A stretch of 63,122 nucleotides of DNA from Rhodospirillaceae bacterium (GCA_002723345.1 PBNV01000026.1:1-63122), one strand, 5' to 3'. Counted from the first letter of the stretch, positions 16,185-26,783 are shown. Program-made: numbers and translations. The notes: generated by a model not told the origin, from the sequence alone.

Positions 16185-19036
16185 GCGCGAACGCCTCAGA
16201 TATTAAGCATCTGTTTCTGATCGATGGATCGGGATTTCTTTTTCGCGCCTATTTTGGCATCAAAGCTCAAATGACCCGACCAGACGGAACGCCTGTGAAC
16301 GCCGTCTACGGTTTTACCCAGATGATGCTGAAGCTTGTCGAGGAGACCGATGCAGATCACATTGCCGTCATCTTTGATCGCGCACGCAAGACCTTCCGAA
16401 GCGACATCTACCCTGAATACAAGGCACACCGCCCGCCGCCACCGGACGACCTGGTCCCCCAATTTGAGCTGGTGCGCCAAGCCACACGGGCGATGAACAT
16501 CCCTGCAGTGGACATGGACGGTTTCGAAGCCGATGACTTAATTGCCACTTACGCTCGCCAGGGGGCCGAAATGGGGGCAGAGGTGACCATTGTCTCCACG
16601 GATAAAGATCTAATGCAAATGGTCGGCGGCAAAATCAAAATGTTCGACGCCATGAAAAACAAGAGTATTGGCCCTGCCGAGGTCGAAGAGAAGTTTGGTG
16701 TTGGGCCGGATAAGGTGATCGATATTCAGGCCCTAGCGGGGGACTCCTCAGATAATGTGCCGGGTGTTCAGGGAATCGGCATCAAGACAGCGGCGATTTT
16801 GATCAACGAATACGGAGATTTAGACGGTGTTTTGGAAAATGCCGGCAAAATTAAACAGCCGAAGCGTCGTGAAGCCCTGATAGAACAGGCGGATCTTGCC
16901 CGGATCTCCCGAGATTTGGTCACCTTGCGCCAGGACGTTCCCGTCGAGAGTAACATTGAGGATTTTGCAGTTCGAAAGATAGAGCCGGACAAACTGCTGA
17001 TATTCCTTCAGGAACAGGGCTTTAAATCCTTGGTCACACGCATTGAGAGCCAGACGGGTGTCACAGCAGCAGAACCTGGTCCTATGGAACAGACCGCCAC
17101 CGCAGATCAAAAGTCTGGAGATGCCAACCCCTCGGCGGTTAATTCGGGGGCCATCAAGGCCGCGGCAGTCTCAGAGACCGTTTATGAACTCGTTCAGGAT
17201 GAAGCCGCACTGCACAAGTGGATTGCTGCGGCTTGCGCCGACGGGGTGCTTGCAGTCGATACGGAAACCACATCCCTGGACTCCATGGAGGCAGACTTGG
17301 TGGGCATTTCGCTCTGCACGGTGCCAGGACACGCCTGTTATATCCCGATAGCCCACGCAGCATCGGAAGAGCAGGCAAGCCTCGACCTGGGCGAAACAGA
17401 TGACAGCAAGACTAAAAATAATCGTACGATTAAGCAAATCAGCTTAAAGAGCGTCGTCAAAGTCTTAAAACCGCTGCTTGAGAGTCCGTCGGTCCTCAAG
17501 ATCGGCCATAACATCAAATATGACCAGAAAATATTGCATCGCTACGGCATTGATGTGACGCCTGTGGATGACACTATGATTCTATCGTATGTTTTGGAGG
17601 GTGCCAAACACGGTCACGGCATGGACGAATTATCACTCCTCTACTTGGACCACCAGACTATCAAGTTCAAAGACGTGGCAGGCAGTGGCAAGTCTCAGGT
17701 GACTTTCGACAAAGTTCCCTTGGACAAAGCTCTCAACTACGCAGCGGAAGATGCGGATATCACTCGCCGGCTTTTTCAAGTCCTCAAACCGCGCCTTGTG
17801 ACGAACCAACTCACTACAATCTATGAGACCCTGGAACGCCCGTTAATTTACGTTCTGAGAGATATGGAAACCGCCGGCATCCGGGTGGATTCCGCGTTCC
17901 TCAAAACCCTCAGCGCGGATTTTGCCCGGCGCCTAGGTGATCTGGAGATCGCCATCCATAAACTTGCCGGCAAGGAATTTAACATCGGCTCCCCCAAGCA
18001 ATTAGGAGAAGTCTTATTTGAAGAGATGGGCCTGACCGGCGGAAAAAAAACGAAGACTGGAGCCTATGGCACCGGCGCAGACGTGCTGGAAGGTCTGGCA
18101 GCTGAGGGACATGAACTGCCAGAACAGGTTCTCGCGTGGCGCCAACTCGCGAAGCTGAAAAGTACCTACACGGATACCCTCGTTGATCAGATCAATCCTG
18201 AAACCGGCCGCGTACATACCAACTATGGCCAAGCCATCGCATCGACGGGACGGCTCAGTTCCAACGATCCAAACCTTCAGAACATCCCGATCCGCACAGA
18301 AGAGGGGCGTAAAATTCGCCAAGCTTTCATACCATCAGAAGGCCATGTGCTCGTGTCGGCCGATTATTCCCAGATAGAGCTGCGGCTGCTTGCCCACGTT
18401 GCCGGTATTGACGCCCTTAAACGGGCTTTCCATGACGGCATGGATATCCATGCCCTGACCGCATCCCAGGTATTTGGAGTGCCCGTTGAGGGCATGGACC
18501 CAATGATTAGACGTCAGGCCAAAGCCATTAATTTTGGTATTATTTATGGGATCTCCGCCTTTGGTTTGGCCCGGCAACTCAGCATTTCCCGGGGAGAGGC
18601 GTCTGACTACATCCAAGCTTATTTTGAAAAATATCCCGGCATCCGGGATTTTATGGAACATGCGAAAGAGACAGCCCGCGAAAAAGGATACGTGACCACG
18701 CTGTATGGCCGAAAATGTTTTGTCCCGGGGATAAATGATAAAAATCCCAACAGACGCAATTTTATGGAAAGGGCCGCCATTAATGCACCTATCCAAGGGG
18801 GTGCTGCAGACATTATCAAACGTGCCATGATTCAGCTACCGAGAGCTCTAAAGACGTCCAAGCTGTCTGCAAAAATGCTTTTACAAGTCCACGATGAGCT
18901 AATCTTTGATGTCCCAAAAAAAGAACTGGAGGATACCGTTGAGGTAGTCAAAAACATAATGGAGAGAGCTGCTGATCTGTCCGTTCCCATTGTGGTCGAT
19001 ACCGGGCACGGGAAGAATTGGGACGAAGCACATTAG
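16181..19036 (+). CDS. polA: DNA polymerase I, with probable CTG start
   Basis: A 951-residue DNA polymerase I for primer removal and repair synthesis. The 5'-3' exonuclease domain opens HLFLIDGSGFLFRAYFG; the 3'-5' proofreading domain keeps AVDTET, the NIKYDQ motif and YAAEDAD; the polymerase domain has ADYSQIELRLLAHV, RRQAKAINFGIIYG and LQVHDELIFDV. The first ATG (16271) would delete the conserved DGSG segment, so the start lies upstream. No ATG, GTG or TTG fits; an AGAGGAG site at 16167-16173 is seven bases before CTG at 16181, which overlaps the stop of the CHCC gene as CTGA. I therefore place the start there. All three activities appear intact. Confidence 0.93.
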   Translation: MSANASDIKHLFLIDGSGFLFRAYFGIKAQMTRPDGTPVNAVYGFTQMMLKLVEETDADHIAVIFDRARKTFRSDIYPEYKAHRPPPPDDLVPQFELVRQATRAMNIPAVDMDGFEADDLIATYARQGAEMGAEVTIVSTDKDLMQMVGGKIKMFDAMKNKSIGPAEVEEKFGVGPDKVIDIQALAGDSSDNVPGVQGIGIKTAAILINEYGDLDGVLENAGKIKQPKRREALIEQADLARISRDLVTLRQDVPVESNIEDFAVRKIEPDKLLIFLQEQGFKSLVTRIESQTGVTAAEPGPMEQTATADQKSGDANPSAVNSGAIKAAAVSETVYELVQDEAALHKWIAAACADGVLAVDTETTSLDSMEADLVGISLCTVPGHACYIPIAHAASEEQASLDLGETDDSKTKNNRTIKQISLKSVVKVLKPLLESPSVLKIGHNIKYDQKILHRYGIDVTPVDDTMILSYVLEGAKHGHGMDELSLLYLDHQTIKFKDVAGSGKSQVTFDKVPLDKALNYAAEDADITRRLFQVLKPRLVTNQLTTIYETLERPLIYVLRDMETAGIRVDSAFLKTLSADFARRLGDLEIAIHKLAGKEFNIGSPKQLGEVLFEEMGLTGGKKTKTGAYGTGADVLEGLAAEGHELPEQVLAWRQLAKLKSTYTDTLVDQINPETGRVHTNYGQAIASTGRLSSNDPNLQNIPIRTEEGRKIRQAFIPSEGHVLVSADYSQIELRLLAHVAGIDALKRAFHDGMDIHALTASQVFGVPVEGMDPMIRRQAKAINFGIIYGISAFGLARQLSISRGEASDYIQAYFEKYPGIRDFMEHAKETAREKGYVTTLYGRKCFVPGINDKNPNRRNFMERAAINAPIQGGAADIIKRAMIQLPRALKTSKLSAKMLLQVHDELIFDVPKKELEDTVEVVKNIMERAADLSVPIVVDTGHGKNWDEAH

Positions 19037-19652
19037 ACCCCCCAAATAGAACGCGGTCTCGCAACCCAAAATGCAAAAATTAATTCTCACCACGGACACA
19101 CATTGGAAAATGCTAATTAGTTCTGCCCTTTGAAACGAGTGGTATCTCTCGTCCGCTAAAATTCTATGCGCTGTTCTGGCTGAAACTGCCAATGTTCAGC
19201 GAAATTTGCCTCGGTACCCTCCAGCGGCCACAGCTTGGACCCCTTTGAGTTGAATTAACCCAGGGTTTCTGTTGCTATTATCCTATTCTACTGGAACTCC
19301 ACTGCCCTGGGATGTGCAAAATCCTCACCCCGTCCATACTTCATTCGCCACATCGGTGCAAAGTGATCACATCCACCTATCCACTGCGACCACCCCCAAC
19401 AGATCTGAAATCACGGGAAGGCACAGACGCCGAAACAACATTAGCGGAAAAACCGGAGATTATTCTTTTGCGGCGGGCCAAAAGTCGCTCTCGCGCTTGA
19501 CTGCATGTGAGCCATCCCAACTCCACAGCTTATTTTTCAATAAATTTCGACCGATTCTGTGTCACTGGGAGTAGAGCCCGCTTGTGAAAAACTGGGGAAA
19601 TCGGGCATATTTACGCTAGTATGAGTGTGTCCCCAGGCGCGGAGAAGAAACA
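19037..19652. other. Gene-free interval of about 600 bases
   Basis: No supported gene lies between polA and msrP. A short plus-strand frame ending at 19500 has a protein-like tail (KPEIILLRRAKSRSRA) but no ribosome-binding site or recognisable family and may be a gene remnant. The promoter for msrPQ is expected in the last 100 bases; a clear sigma-70 pair was not found. Confidence 0.4.
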
Positions 19653-20627
19653 ATGCTTATCAAGACCAAAAATATTTCTGATGCTAAGTCTTCAGAAATC
19701 GTCCAACAGGATTTCTATTATAATCGCAGAAAATTTTTAACATCGGCGGCAGGCCTGGGCTGTGCAGCCCTACTTCCCGCTCTCGGTTCGCCGGCATTCG
19801 GGGCACAGAAGCCTCTCAAAAACGTGCAGAAAACGGCGTGGGGAGACAAACTGCAACCAACGACATTCGACGCCGTAACAACTTATAATAATTTTTACGA
19901 ATTTGGGACTTTAAAGTCAGATCCTAGCAAAAACGCCCACACCCTCAAACCCCACCCCTGGACCATCGAAGTCTCGGGTCATGCGGATAAAACAGGGAAG
20001 TTCAGCTATGGAGACATCATCAAGCCCCACCAGCTGGAAGAACGTATTTATCGAATGCGCTGCGTTGAAGGCTGGTCCATGGTCATTCCTTGGGTAGGCG
20101 TGCCATTAGCGAAAATAATCAAGCGATTAGAGCCGACGTCAAAAGCAAAATATATTGCCTTTGAGACACTGCTTGATAGACAACAAATGCCCTTGCAAAA
20201 ATTTCCCATCCTCCCCTGGCCTTACGTGGAGGGCCTTCGCATGGACGAGGCTATGCACCCCTTGACCATTATGGCCATAGGCGTATTTGGCTCCGAAATG
20301 CCAAATCAGAATGGTGCACCAATGCGCCTCGTTGTTCCATGGAAATATGGATTTAAAGGCATCAAGTCGATTGTCAAAATCAGCTTTGTGGAAAAGCAGC
20401 CGCCATCCACCTGGAGTGTGTCGACGCCCCATGAATATGGATTTTATTCCAACGTTAACCCGGAGGTGGACCACCCCCGTTGGAGCCAGAAACGGGAACG
20501 TCTGATTACCGGGGAAGGCGGGTTCTCAGCCCTTTTTGCCAAAAAAATCGAAACCAAAATGTTTAACGGCTATGCCGAGGAGGTTGCCGGGCTTTATGCG
20601 GGTATGGATCTCAAAAAGAACTTCTGA
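19653..20627 (+). CDS. msrP: Protein-methionine-sulfoxide reductase catalytic subunit MsrP
   Basis: A 324-residue periplasmic molybdopterin enzyme (YedY family) that repairs oxidised methionines in envelope proteins. A twin-arginine signal is present (NRRKFLTSAAGLG, residues 24-36). The molybdenum-coordinating cysteine is in RMRCVEGWSM near residue 138, and the later GAPMRLVVPWKYGFKGIKSI segment is typical of the family. The ATG follows GGAGAAG. The haem-bearing partner MsrQ starts 33 bases downstream, forming the usual msrPQ operon. The N-terminus before the twin arginines is longer than usual (24 residues), as in many members. Confidence 0.95.
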   Translation: MLIKTKNISDAKSSEIVQQDFYYNRRKFLTSAAGLGCAALLPALGSPAFGAQKPLKNVQKTAWGDKLQPTTFDAVTTYNNFYEFGTLKSDPSKNAHTLKPHPWTIEVSGHADKTGKFSYGDIIKPHQLEERIYRMRCVEGWSMVIPWVGVPLAKIIKRLEPTSKAKYIAFETLLDRQQMPLQKFPILPWPYVEGLRMDEAMHPLTIMAIGVFGSEMPNQNGAPMRLVVPWKYGFKGIKSIVKISFVEKQPPSTWSVSTPHEYGFYSNVNPEVDHPRWSQKRERLITGEGGFSALFAKKIETKMFNGYAEEVAGLYAGMDLKKNF

Positions 20628-20659
20628 TCGCTCGACCGCATCTCATATCTGGAGGGCAT

Positions 20660-21310
20660 GTGGCTATTAAGAGATCCAGGCCTTTCTTCAAGACGTGCGT
20701 CTTTTTTGCAGGGTTGATACCGTTCGGCTGGCTAGCATTCGCACTTTGGTCGGACACGGTTAACGCCACCGTATATATGACCGCCGATCCTGTACAAAAG
20801 CTCAATCGGGAGCTCGGCGACTGGGCCATGATCTTCATCATCATCACGATTGCTGTCCGGCCTTTCGCGGATCTAACCAAAAAACCAGGGCTCGTGGCAT
20901 ACCGTCGTATGATTGGGCTGTATGCGTTCTTTTACGCCCTCCTGCATGTCTCTAGTTATGTGGGCATTGACCTACAACTAGATCTAATGGTGTTCGTTAA
21001 AGACATCACAAATCGCAACTATATACTAGTTGGTATGGTCAGCCTCACCCTCTTGTTCCCCTTGGCCGTGACTTCCACCAAAGGCATGATGAAACGGCTG
21101 GGCGGCTCCCGCTGGAAAAGGCTTCACTACCTAGTTTACCTAATCGCCATCCTGGGTGCCCTGCACTTTTTCATGATGACTCGGGCAGATTTTTCCCGAC
21201 CCATACTATACGCCGTCGTAATTTTAGTTCTTCTCGGTTATAGGGGATGGACATACCAAAGAAAGACCCGGCTGAAAAAGCGAACAGCCCCGACCACCGA
21301 GGCTACGTAG
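20660..21310 (+). CDS. msrQ: MsrQ, haem-binding membrane subunit of the MsrPQ system
   Basis: A 216-residue inner-membrane protein with about six hydrophobic helices, of the ferric-reductase-like transmembrane family. Histidines likely to ligate haem occur in YALLHVSSYVG near residue 98 and in KRLHYLVYLIAILGALHFF near residues 150-167. It takes electrons from the quinone pool and passes them to MsrP. It begins with GTG at 20660 after a GGAGG site, in the same transcript as msrP. The end of the gene faces the PEP carboxykinase gene, and no clear terminator was seen between them. Confidence 0.92.
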   Translation: MAIKRSRPFFKTCVFFAGLIPFGWLAFALWSDTVNATVYMTADPVQKLNRELGDWAMIFIIITIAVRPFADLTKKPGLVAYRRMIGLYAFFYALLHVSSYVGIDLQLDLMVFVKDITNRNYILVGMVSLTLLFPLAVTSTKGMMKRLGGSRWKRLHYLVYLIAILGALHFFMMTRADFSRPILYAVVILVLLGYRGWTYQRKTRLKKRTAPTTEAT

Positions 21311-21419
21311 CACGCACGTTTCGCCAGTCTAGAACCTCAGTATTGCCGCGGCCGCCCTCAGGCCCCCTCGTTCATTGCAAACCTGCGCATCGGGCATCCC
21401 AGATGAAATCCGGTCCAGA

Positions 21420-23246
21420 TCAGCTGGCCACCTTCCACTGATCTGACGACTTAGTGAGACGGTCTTTCAAGGCTTGACGCTGGGTTTCCATTTCAGGAGG
21501 CAATCGATCTTCAAAACTTTCGAACAGCTCTGTCTGAGCTTCGGCCTCTTCCAGACCCCTAGCCCGGTCAATATCCATGATGCCGCTGAAATCATCAACA
21601 TGGAAATCCAACCCGCGCCAGTTCAGATCCTGATGGCGCGGCATGTGGCCAAAGGGGCTCTCCGCCGCATCGACCTCTCCATTCGCCCTATCGACAATCC
21701 AGTTCAAGACCCGCATGTTCTCACCAAACCCGGGCCAAATAAACTTCCCTTTTTTATCCTTTCGAAACCAGTTCACCCTAAAAATTTTAGGGGGATGAGC
21801 GAGGCCTTTGCCCAGCCTCAGCCAATGGCGCCAATAGTCCGCCATATTGTACCCGCAGAACGGCAGCATTGCCATTGGGTCGCGCCGGATCGCCGCCTGG
21901 TTGACCGCTGCCGCCGTCGCTTCAGACCCCATTGTCGCTGCCATATATACGCCGTGTTCCCAGTCAAATGACTGATAAACTAGTGGGAATGTGTGGCTAA
22001 GCCTACCACCAAAGATGAACGCGCTGATAGGAACGCCCGCCGGGTCATCCCACGCGGGATCGGCGCTCGGGCACTGGCTAGTTGCACAAGTGAAGCGCGC
22101 GTTTGGATGGGCAGCAAGCTCGCTGGAGCCGGGTGCCCAGTCATTCCCTTTCCAATCGATCAAATGATCAGGCACCTCTCCATCCATCCCCTCCCACCAG
22201 ACATCGCCATCATCGGTAAGTGCAACATTCGTGAAGATGGTATCGCGCTCCATCATCTTCATGGCGTTGGGATTGGAGCTATAGTTGGTCCCTGGCACAA
22301 CGCCAAAATACCCGGCCTCAGGATTGATAGCATAGAGACGTCCATCATCACCTGGTTTTATCCAGGCAATATCATCACCTACGGTTCGCACTTTCCAGCC
22401 GTCAAAACCCTCCGGCGGCACGAGCATGGCCAGATTGGTTTTCCCACATGCGCTTGGAAAAGCTGCGGCGACATAAGTTTTTTCGCCTTCCGGGCTCTCG
22501 AGACCCAGGATAAGCATATGTTCCGCAAGCCAACCCTCGTCGCGTGCCATCACTGATGCAATGCGGAGGGAAAAACATTTCTTCCCCAAAAGAGCATTGC
22601 CGCCATATCCAGACCCGTAGGACCAGATGGCGCGCTCCTCGGGATACTGAACAATGTATTTGGTGTCATTACATGGCCATGGAACATCGGCCTCGCCGTC
22701 AGCCAAAGGCGCACCGACAGAATGCATGCAGGGCACAAAATCTCCATCGCCCAAAACATCGAGGGCTGCTTCACCCATGCGGGTCATTACGCGCATGCTC
22801 ATGGCCACATACGGAGAATCAGTCAACTGCACGCCGATGTGCGCGATATGCGATCCTAACGGGCCCATGCTGAAAGGAATAACGTACATGGTCCGGCCTC
22901 GCATGGTCCCGTCAAATAAATCGACCATGGTTTCTTTCATTTCCACTGGATCCACCCAATTGTTGGTAGGGCCGGCATCTATCTTATCTTTGGAACATAC
23001 ATATGTCCGATGTTCGACTCGTGCTACGTCATCAGGATCAGAGCGCGCAAGAAAACTGTTGGGTCGTTTTTTCTGATTGAGCGGGATAAGCGTACCGGCT
23101 TCCACCATCTGCTGACACAGACGGTCATATTCTTCTTTAGAGCCATCGCACCAATAAACATCATCGGGTTTGGCGAGGGTTGCCATCTGCTCAACCCAGG
23201 TAAGCAATTGCTGATTGTTGGTACGCTCAATGCCGGTTACGGCCAT
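21420..23246 (-). CDS. pckG: Phosphoenolpyruvate carboxykinase (GTP)
   Basis: A 608-residue GTP-type PEP carboxykinase, which makes phosphoenolpyruvate from oxaloacetate for gluconeogenesis. The GTP-type kinase-1 motif [15 protein letters not shown] lies near residue 280, and [15 protein letters not shown] near 120 and the [14 protein letters not shown] segment further on are typical of this class; length and sequence differ from ATP-type PckA (about 535 residues). A GGAGAAGAG site precedes the ATG. In many relatives the gene near chvGI is the ATP-type pckA, so a GTP-type enzyme here is noteworthy. The HugZ-like gene lies just upstream on the same strand. Confidence 0.96.
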   Translation of the reverse strand: MAVTGIERTNNQQLLTWVEQMATLAKPDDVYWCDGSKEEYDRLCQQMVEAGTLIPLNQKKRPNSFLARSDPDDVARVEHRTYVCSKDKIDAGPTNNWVDPVEMKETMVDLFDGTMRGRTMYVIPFSMGPLGSHIAHIGVQLTDSPYVAMSMRVMTRMGEAALDVLGDGDFVPCMHSVGAPLADGEADVPWPCNDTKYIVQYPEERAIWSYGSGYGGNALLGKKCFSLRIASVMARDEGWLAEHMLILGLESPEGEKTYVAAAFPSACGKTNLAMLVPPEGFDGWKVRTVGDDIAWIKPGDDGRLYAINPEAGYFGVVPGTNYSSNPNAMKMMERDTIFTNVALTDDGDVWWEGMDGEVPDHLIDWKGNDWAPGSSELAAHPNARFTCATSQCPSADPAWDDPAGVPISAFIFGGRLSHTFPLVYQSFDWEHGVYMAATMGSEATAAAVNQAAIRRDPMAMLPFCGYNMADYWRHWLRLGKGLAHPPKIFRVNWFRKDKKGKFIWPGFGENMRVLNWIVDRANGEVDAAESPFGHMPRHQDLNWRGLDFHVDDFSGIMDIDRARGLEEAEAQTELFESFEDRLPPEMETQRQALKDRLTKSSDQWKVAS

Positions 23247-23500
23247 TCTCTTCTCCTAAGTTCCCCGACGAGCCGGTAATGCCAGCCGGGTCTATTTTAT
23301 CCGGCGCCATTTCTATTCTAGCGCGCCCAGATAGGTTCCCTGTGAACTGAAACTCTATAATTGGTGCGATAGGGGTGCAACAGCTACCTGCCCTTTTCCG
23401 TCACAAATTTTCAATAAATTTTTAACATCCTATTCTGCACGAGATGCATCCGCTTTAAACGACTGATATGGGCCTATTTTTAATCATCCATAGCGCAGCG

Positions 23501-24235
23501 TTAGAGGTCACGCGCCTGCTTGGCCAAACTTACCAACATTTTCCTACACTGCTCCGCATCAACGACGGACGAATCAAATGGCAACCGGTGGACTGTCTGC
23601 CCGCACATCAAATCCAAACCCTCCGGGTCCACCCCGATGAGCGACCAGTGCCGGCCCTGTTTTTTTAATAATTTTGTGCCATAAAGCCTAATGGTTTGTT
23701 GATGATCGGAATTCATATGCCTGAGAATACTCTCTTCGGATACGGCGATATCTTGCCAGGCTGATTTCGGGAGAACAGCGTTCTTCTTGGAAATCCATAA
23801 TGCTCTAGCAAATCCGCCCACATAGTGAAGTTTCTCGACGGTCAATTTATAGAATTGAAAATCACTAAACTCAGCATACAGCTTCGCGCGAGCATGCTTT
23901 GCCAGAAACCGTCGATGTAACCTCGTGTCATTTTCTAATCTGAGATGACCAACGACGCTCACGCGGGGACCCTCTTGGGGATTGATATGTCGATCTGTCC
24001 CATCCACCAGCAGACTAACGCGGGAGTCACGTATGGCGTTCTGCGTGTGATGGGATAGGGTCGAAAGCAAAAATAAGGGACTGCCGTCCCATGCCGTTGC
24101 GTATGTCACGAGTGAGCTGCTCGGCCAGCCAGGGGCGTATTTTTCCTGATTAGATCCATTTGTCGCTAGAACACCCTTTCGGCCAATCCTGATCAATCTT
24201 CGGGCCTCGTCCGCCGCCAGTTGCCGAGCCGTCAT
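23501..24235 (-). CDS. HugZ-like pyridoxamine 5'-phosphate oxidase-family protein with DUF2470
   Basis: A 244-residue cytoplasmic protein. The N-terminal part (about 1-155) is a split-barrel flavin/haem-binding domain (GRKGVLATN, SLVTYATAWDGSPLFLLSTL, SRVSLLVDG, GPRVSVVGHLRL). The C-terminal part (about 165-240) is a DUF2470 domain with ILRHMNSDHQQTIRLYG. This combination is that of HugZ-type haem-utilisation proteins, which in some bacteria degrade haem; other members have unknown roles. The ATG follows a strong GGAGGGTG site. It is divergent from chvI and not near any haem-uptake gene, so the haem role is inference. Confidence 0.82.
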   Translation of the reverse strand: MTARQLAADEARRLIRIGRKGVLATNGSNQEKYAPGWPSSSLVTYATAWDGSPLFLLSTLSHHTQNAIRDSRVSLLVDGTDRHINPQEGPRVSVVGHLRLENDTRLHRRFLAKHARAKLYAEFSDFQFYKLTVEKLHYVGGFARALWISKKNAVLPKSAWQDIAVSEESILRHMNSDHQQTIRLYGTKLLKKQGRHWSLIGVDPEGLDLMCGQTVHRLPFDSSVVDAEQCRKMLVSLAKQARDL

Positions 24236-24389
24236 CCATCACCCTCCTCTTTACAAAGTATACCCAGTACCAAAATGTGCTTAGACTTCCGAGCGTCGAA
24301 GCGCCATATTTAAGATATATTTTTGACACAATTGCGGCTTGGGATAATGCGATTTTGCTGAGAGCATTTTATAACGTACTGGAATTGCC

Positions 24390-25112
24390 ATGAAAGCTTC
24401 TGCAACAAATTGTATTGCCTTAGTTGACGATGACCGAAATATTCTGACATCTGTTTCCATTGCTCTTGAAGCCGAGGGATTCGCTGTTGATATATATATT
24501 GACGGCGCAGATGCGCTGAGAGGCTTATCTCAAAAGCCCGCGGACTTGGCTGTGCTCGACATTAAAATGCCACGTATGGACGGCATGGAACTCCTCTCAA
24601 AGCTTCGGCAAAAAAGCGCCATGCCGGTCATCTTTTTAACGTCTAAGGACGATGAGGTAGATGAGGTCCTTGGCCTGCGAATGGGGGCAGACGATTATAT
24701 TAAAAAACCTTTTTCCCAGCGCCTGCTTGTTGAACGCATCCGGGCGCTTCTCCGCCGTCGGGAATTGGACACCCGCACAAATGAGAGCAAGGTGGCAGAG
24801 GAAGTCATATCTCGCGGTGCATTGATGATGGACCCATCCCGCCATCAGTGCACTTGGAAGGATATGCCGTTGAATCTGACAGTCACGGAATTCCTGCTCC
24901 TGAAATCTCTCGCTTATCGGCCAGGACATGTTAAAAATAGGGATCAACTGATTGACGCAGCCTATGGCGAGCATATTTACGTGGATGACCGCACCATCGA
25001 CAGCCACATTAAGCGGCTACGCAAAAAATTCAGGGCGGTGGATACGTCGTTCTCCCAGATCGAAACACTCTATGGCGTTGGATATCGGTATAATGAGAGC
25101 ACTACAGAATAG
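24390..25112 (+). CDS. chvI: Response regulator ChvI
   Basis: A 240-residue OmpR-family transcription factor. The receiver domain has the acidic pocket DDD (13-15), phosphoacceptor Asp57 in [11 protein letters not shown], and the [13 protein letters not shown] region with the conserved lysine. The C-terminal winged-helix DNA-binding domain (about 140-235) ends [16 protein letters not shown] and [10 protein letters not shown]. Together with the next gene it forms the ChvG-ChvI system, which controls envelope, acid and host-associated responses in alphaproteobacteria. The sensor gene starts 20 bases after the stop. Confidence 0.94.
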   Translation: MKASATNCIALVDDDRNILTSVSIALEAEGFAVDIYIDGADALRGLSQKPADLAVLDIKMPRMDGMELLSKLRQKSAMPVIFLTSKDDEVDEVLGLRMGADDYIKKPFSQRLLVERIRALLRRRELDTRTNESKVAEEVISRGALMMDPSRHQCTWKDMPLNLTVTEFLLLKSLAYRPGHVKNRDQLIDAAYGEHIYVDDRTIDSHIKRLRKKFRAVDTSFSQIETLYGVGYRYNESTTE

Positions 25113-25132
25113 GGAGCCGCACGGGTGGCAGA

Positions 25133-26779
25133 TTGAACACGGATCGCAAATCAGGGGGCATTCCAGATAAATGGGATGAGCGGAGCGGAGATCAAACCGT
25201 CAACGGATCGCCTATAACTCGGCGTATTCTCGCCATAAATGTCTTCGCCTTGGCCGTTCTGGTAGTCGGCCTGCTCTATGAAGGTCAGTATCGCGAGGGC
25301 ATGATTAAGAGCGAGGTCGCCGCCATGAAAACGCAGGCAGAAATGGTCGCCGCGGCGTTGGGGGAAGCAGCGGTTGGGGGAGAGAACAGCCAAAATCAGT
25401 TCTTAAGAGCTGAAACCGCAGCCCAGATCATCCGGCGACTTTCGGCCGCTACGCGAACAGATACTAAACTCATTTCAATCACTGGCGAAATCCTAGCAGA
25501 CTCCCGCTTACTGGCAGGTCCCGGCGGAATGGTCAAAGTGGAGGAACTGCCACCCCCTGCAGAAAAAAACAGTCTGGTCCGATCAATTCTGGACAAGTTT
25601 GACTTAATTCTCCGGAAACTTCTGCCGAACGACCAAGTTCAAATGATACCTCACGGGACGCTAAAAAGCGGATTTGGTCCAGAGGCTCGGAAGGCCATGA
25701 CAGGAGATCCCGGACATGCCGTGCATTTTAACGATACCGGTTCTCTCAGCATCACAACGGCCGTTCCGGTTCAACGTTACAAGCAGGTGCTTGGTGCGCT
25801 GACGCTAACGAAGGACGCAAGCAGTATCGATGATGCGGTGTTCCAAGTGCGACTGGATATCCTGAAAGTCTTTGGGGTCGCTCTGCTGGTGACGGTGCTA
25901 TTGTCGATCTACCTCGCGGGTAGCATCGCCCGGCCCATACAGCGTTTGGCGGCGGCGGCGGATCAAGTACGAACGGGCCTTAGCCGAAACTACAGCATCC
26001 CAGACTTAACGCGGCGGACAGATGAAATTGGACATCTCAGCGCAGCATTAAAAGATATGACCGAAGCGTTATGGGACAGGATGGATGCAATTGAGCGATT
26101 CGCCGCGGACGTTGCTCATGAAATCAAAAATCCTCTCACGTCACTCCGGAGCGCTGTGGAGACCGCTGCTCGGATTAATGACCCAGCACAGCAAAGTCAG
26201 CTAATGTCGATTATCCAGGATGATATTAAACGTCTGGACAGGCTGATTTCAGATATCTCTGACGCGTCGCGGTTAGACTCGGAGTTGTCGCGAGCCGCAA
26301 TGGAGCCTGTGGATATGGCGCACCTGCTGAATACGCTTAAAGACATACACACTGCGACAACAGAGTGCGCCAATGTGATATTCAGTGTGGAATTTGCAGA
26401 CGAGCGACCCATGGTCGTCCGTGGTCTCGAGGACCGCATTGTCCAGGTTCTCAGAAATCTTATCGGTAACGCAGTGAGTTTTAGCCCTCCTGGAGGCGCC
26501 GTCATTTTAAAAGCCAAACCACTGGGGAGCAAAATTATTGTCACCGTGGAGGATGAGGGGCCCGGTATTCCTGAGGGGTCTCAGACCGACATATTTAAAA
26601 GATTCTATCAGGAGCGGCCTAAAGAGGAAAAATTCGGCACCCATTCTGGGCTTGGTCTGAGCATTTCAAAACAAATCGTAGAAACTCATGGCGGTCGGAT
26701 TTCGGCGGAAAACCGAATTTCCGAACAAGGTGAGGTGCTCGGTGCCCGTTTTACTATCCAACTACCGGTCTCCGCATAG
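25133..26779 (+). CDS. chvG: Sensor histidine kinase ChvG
   Basis: A 548-residue inner-membrane kinase beginning with TTG. Membrane helix 1 (about residues 31-49, ILAINVFALAVLVVGLLYEG), a periplasmic domain of about 190 residues, helix 2 (about 245-264), a HAMP linker, then the dimerisation box FAADVAHEIKNPLTSLRSAV with the phosphorylated histidine, and an ATPase domain with LIGNAVSFSPPGG, VEDEGPGIPEG and HSGLGLSISKQIVETHGG. It phosphorylates ChvI. The short HPr kinase gene starts five bases after its stop, tying envelope signalling to the PTS branch as in many relatives. Confidence 0.94.
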   Translation: MNTDRKSGGIPDKWDERSGDQTVNGSPITRRILAINVFALAVLVVGLLYEGQYREGMIKSEVAAMKTQAEMVAAALGEAAVGGENSQNQFLRAETAAQIIRRLSAATRTDTKLISITGEILADSRLLAGPGGMVKVEELPPPAEKNSLVRSILDKFDLILRKLLPNDQVQMIPHGTLKSGFGPEARKAMTGDPGHAVHFNDTGSLSITTAVPVQRYKQVLGALTLTKDASSIDDAVFQVRLDILKVFGVALLVTVLLSIYLAGSIARPIQRLAAAADQVRTGLSRNYSIPDLTRRTDEIGHLSAALKDMTEALWDRMDAIERFAADVAHEIKNPLTSLRSAVETAARINDPAQQSQLMSIIQDDIKRLDRLISDISDASRLDSELSRAAMEPVDMAHLLNTLKDIHTATTECANVIFSVEFADERPMVVRGLEDRIVQVLRNLIGNAVSFSPPGGAVILKAKPLGSKIIVTVEDEGPGIPEGSQTDIFKRFYQERPKEEKFGTHSGLGLSISKQIVETHGGRISAENRISEQGEVLGARFTIQLPVSA

Positions 26780-26783
26780 CATC

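Noticed and set aside
19272..19574. Open frames between polA and msrP
   Set aside because: They lack ribosome-binding sites and recognisable families and have low-complexity or unlikely composition; at most a gene remnant.
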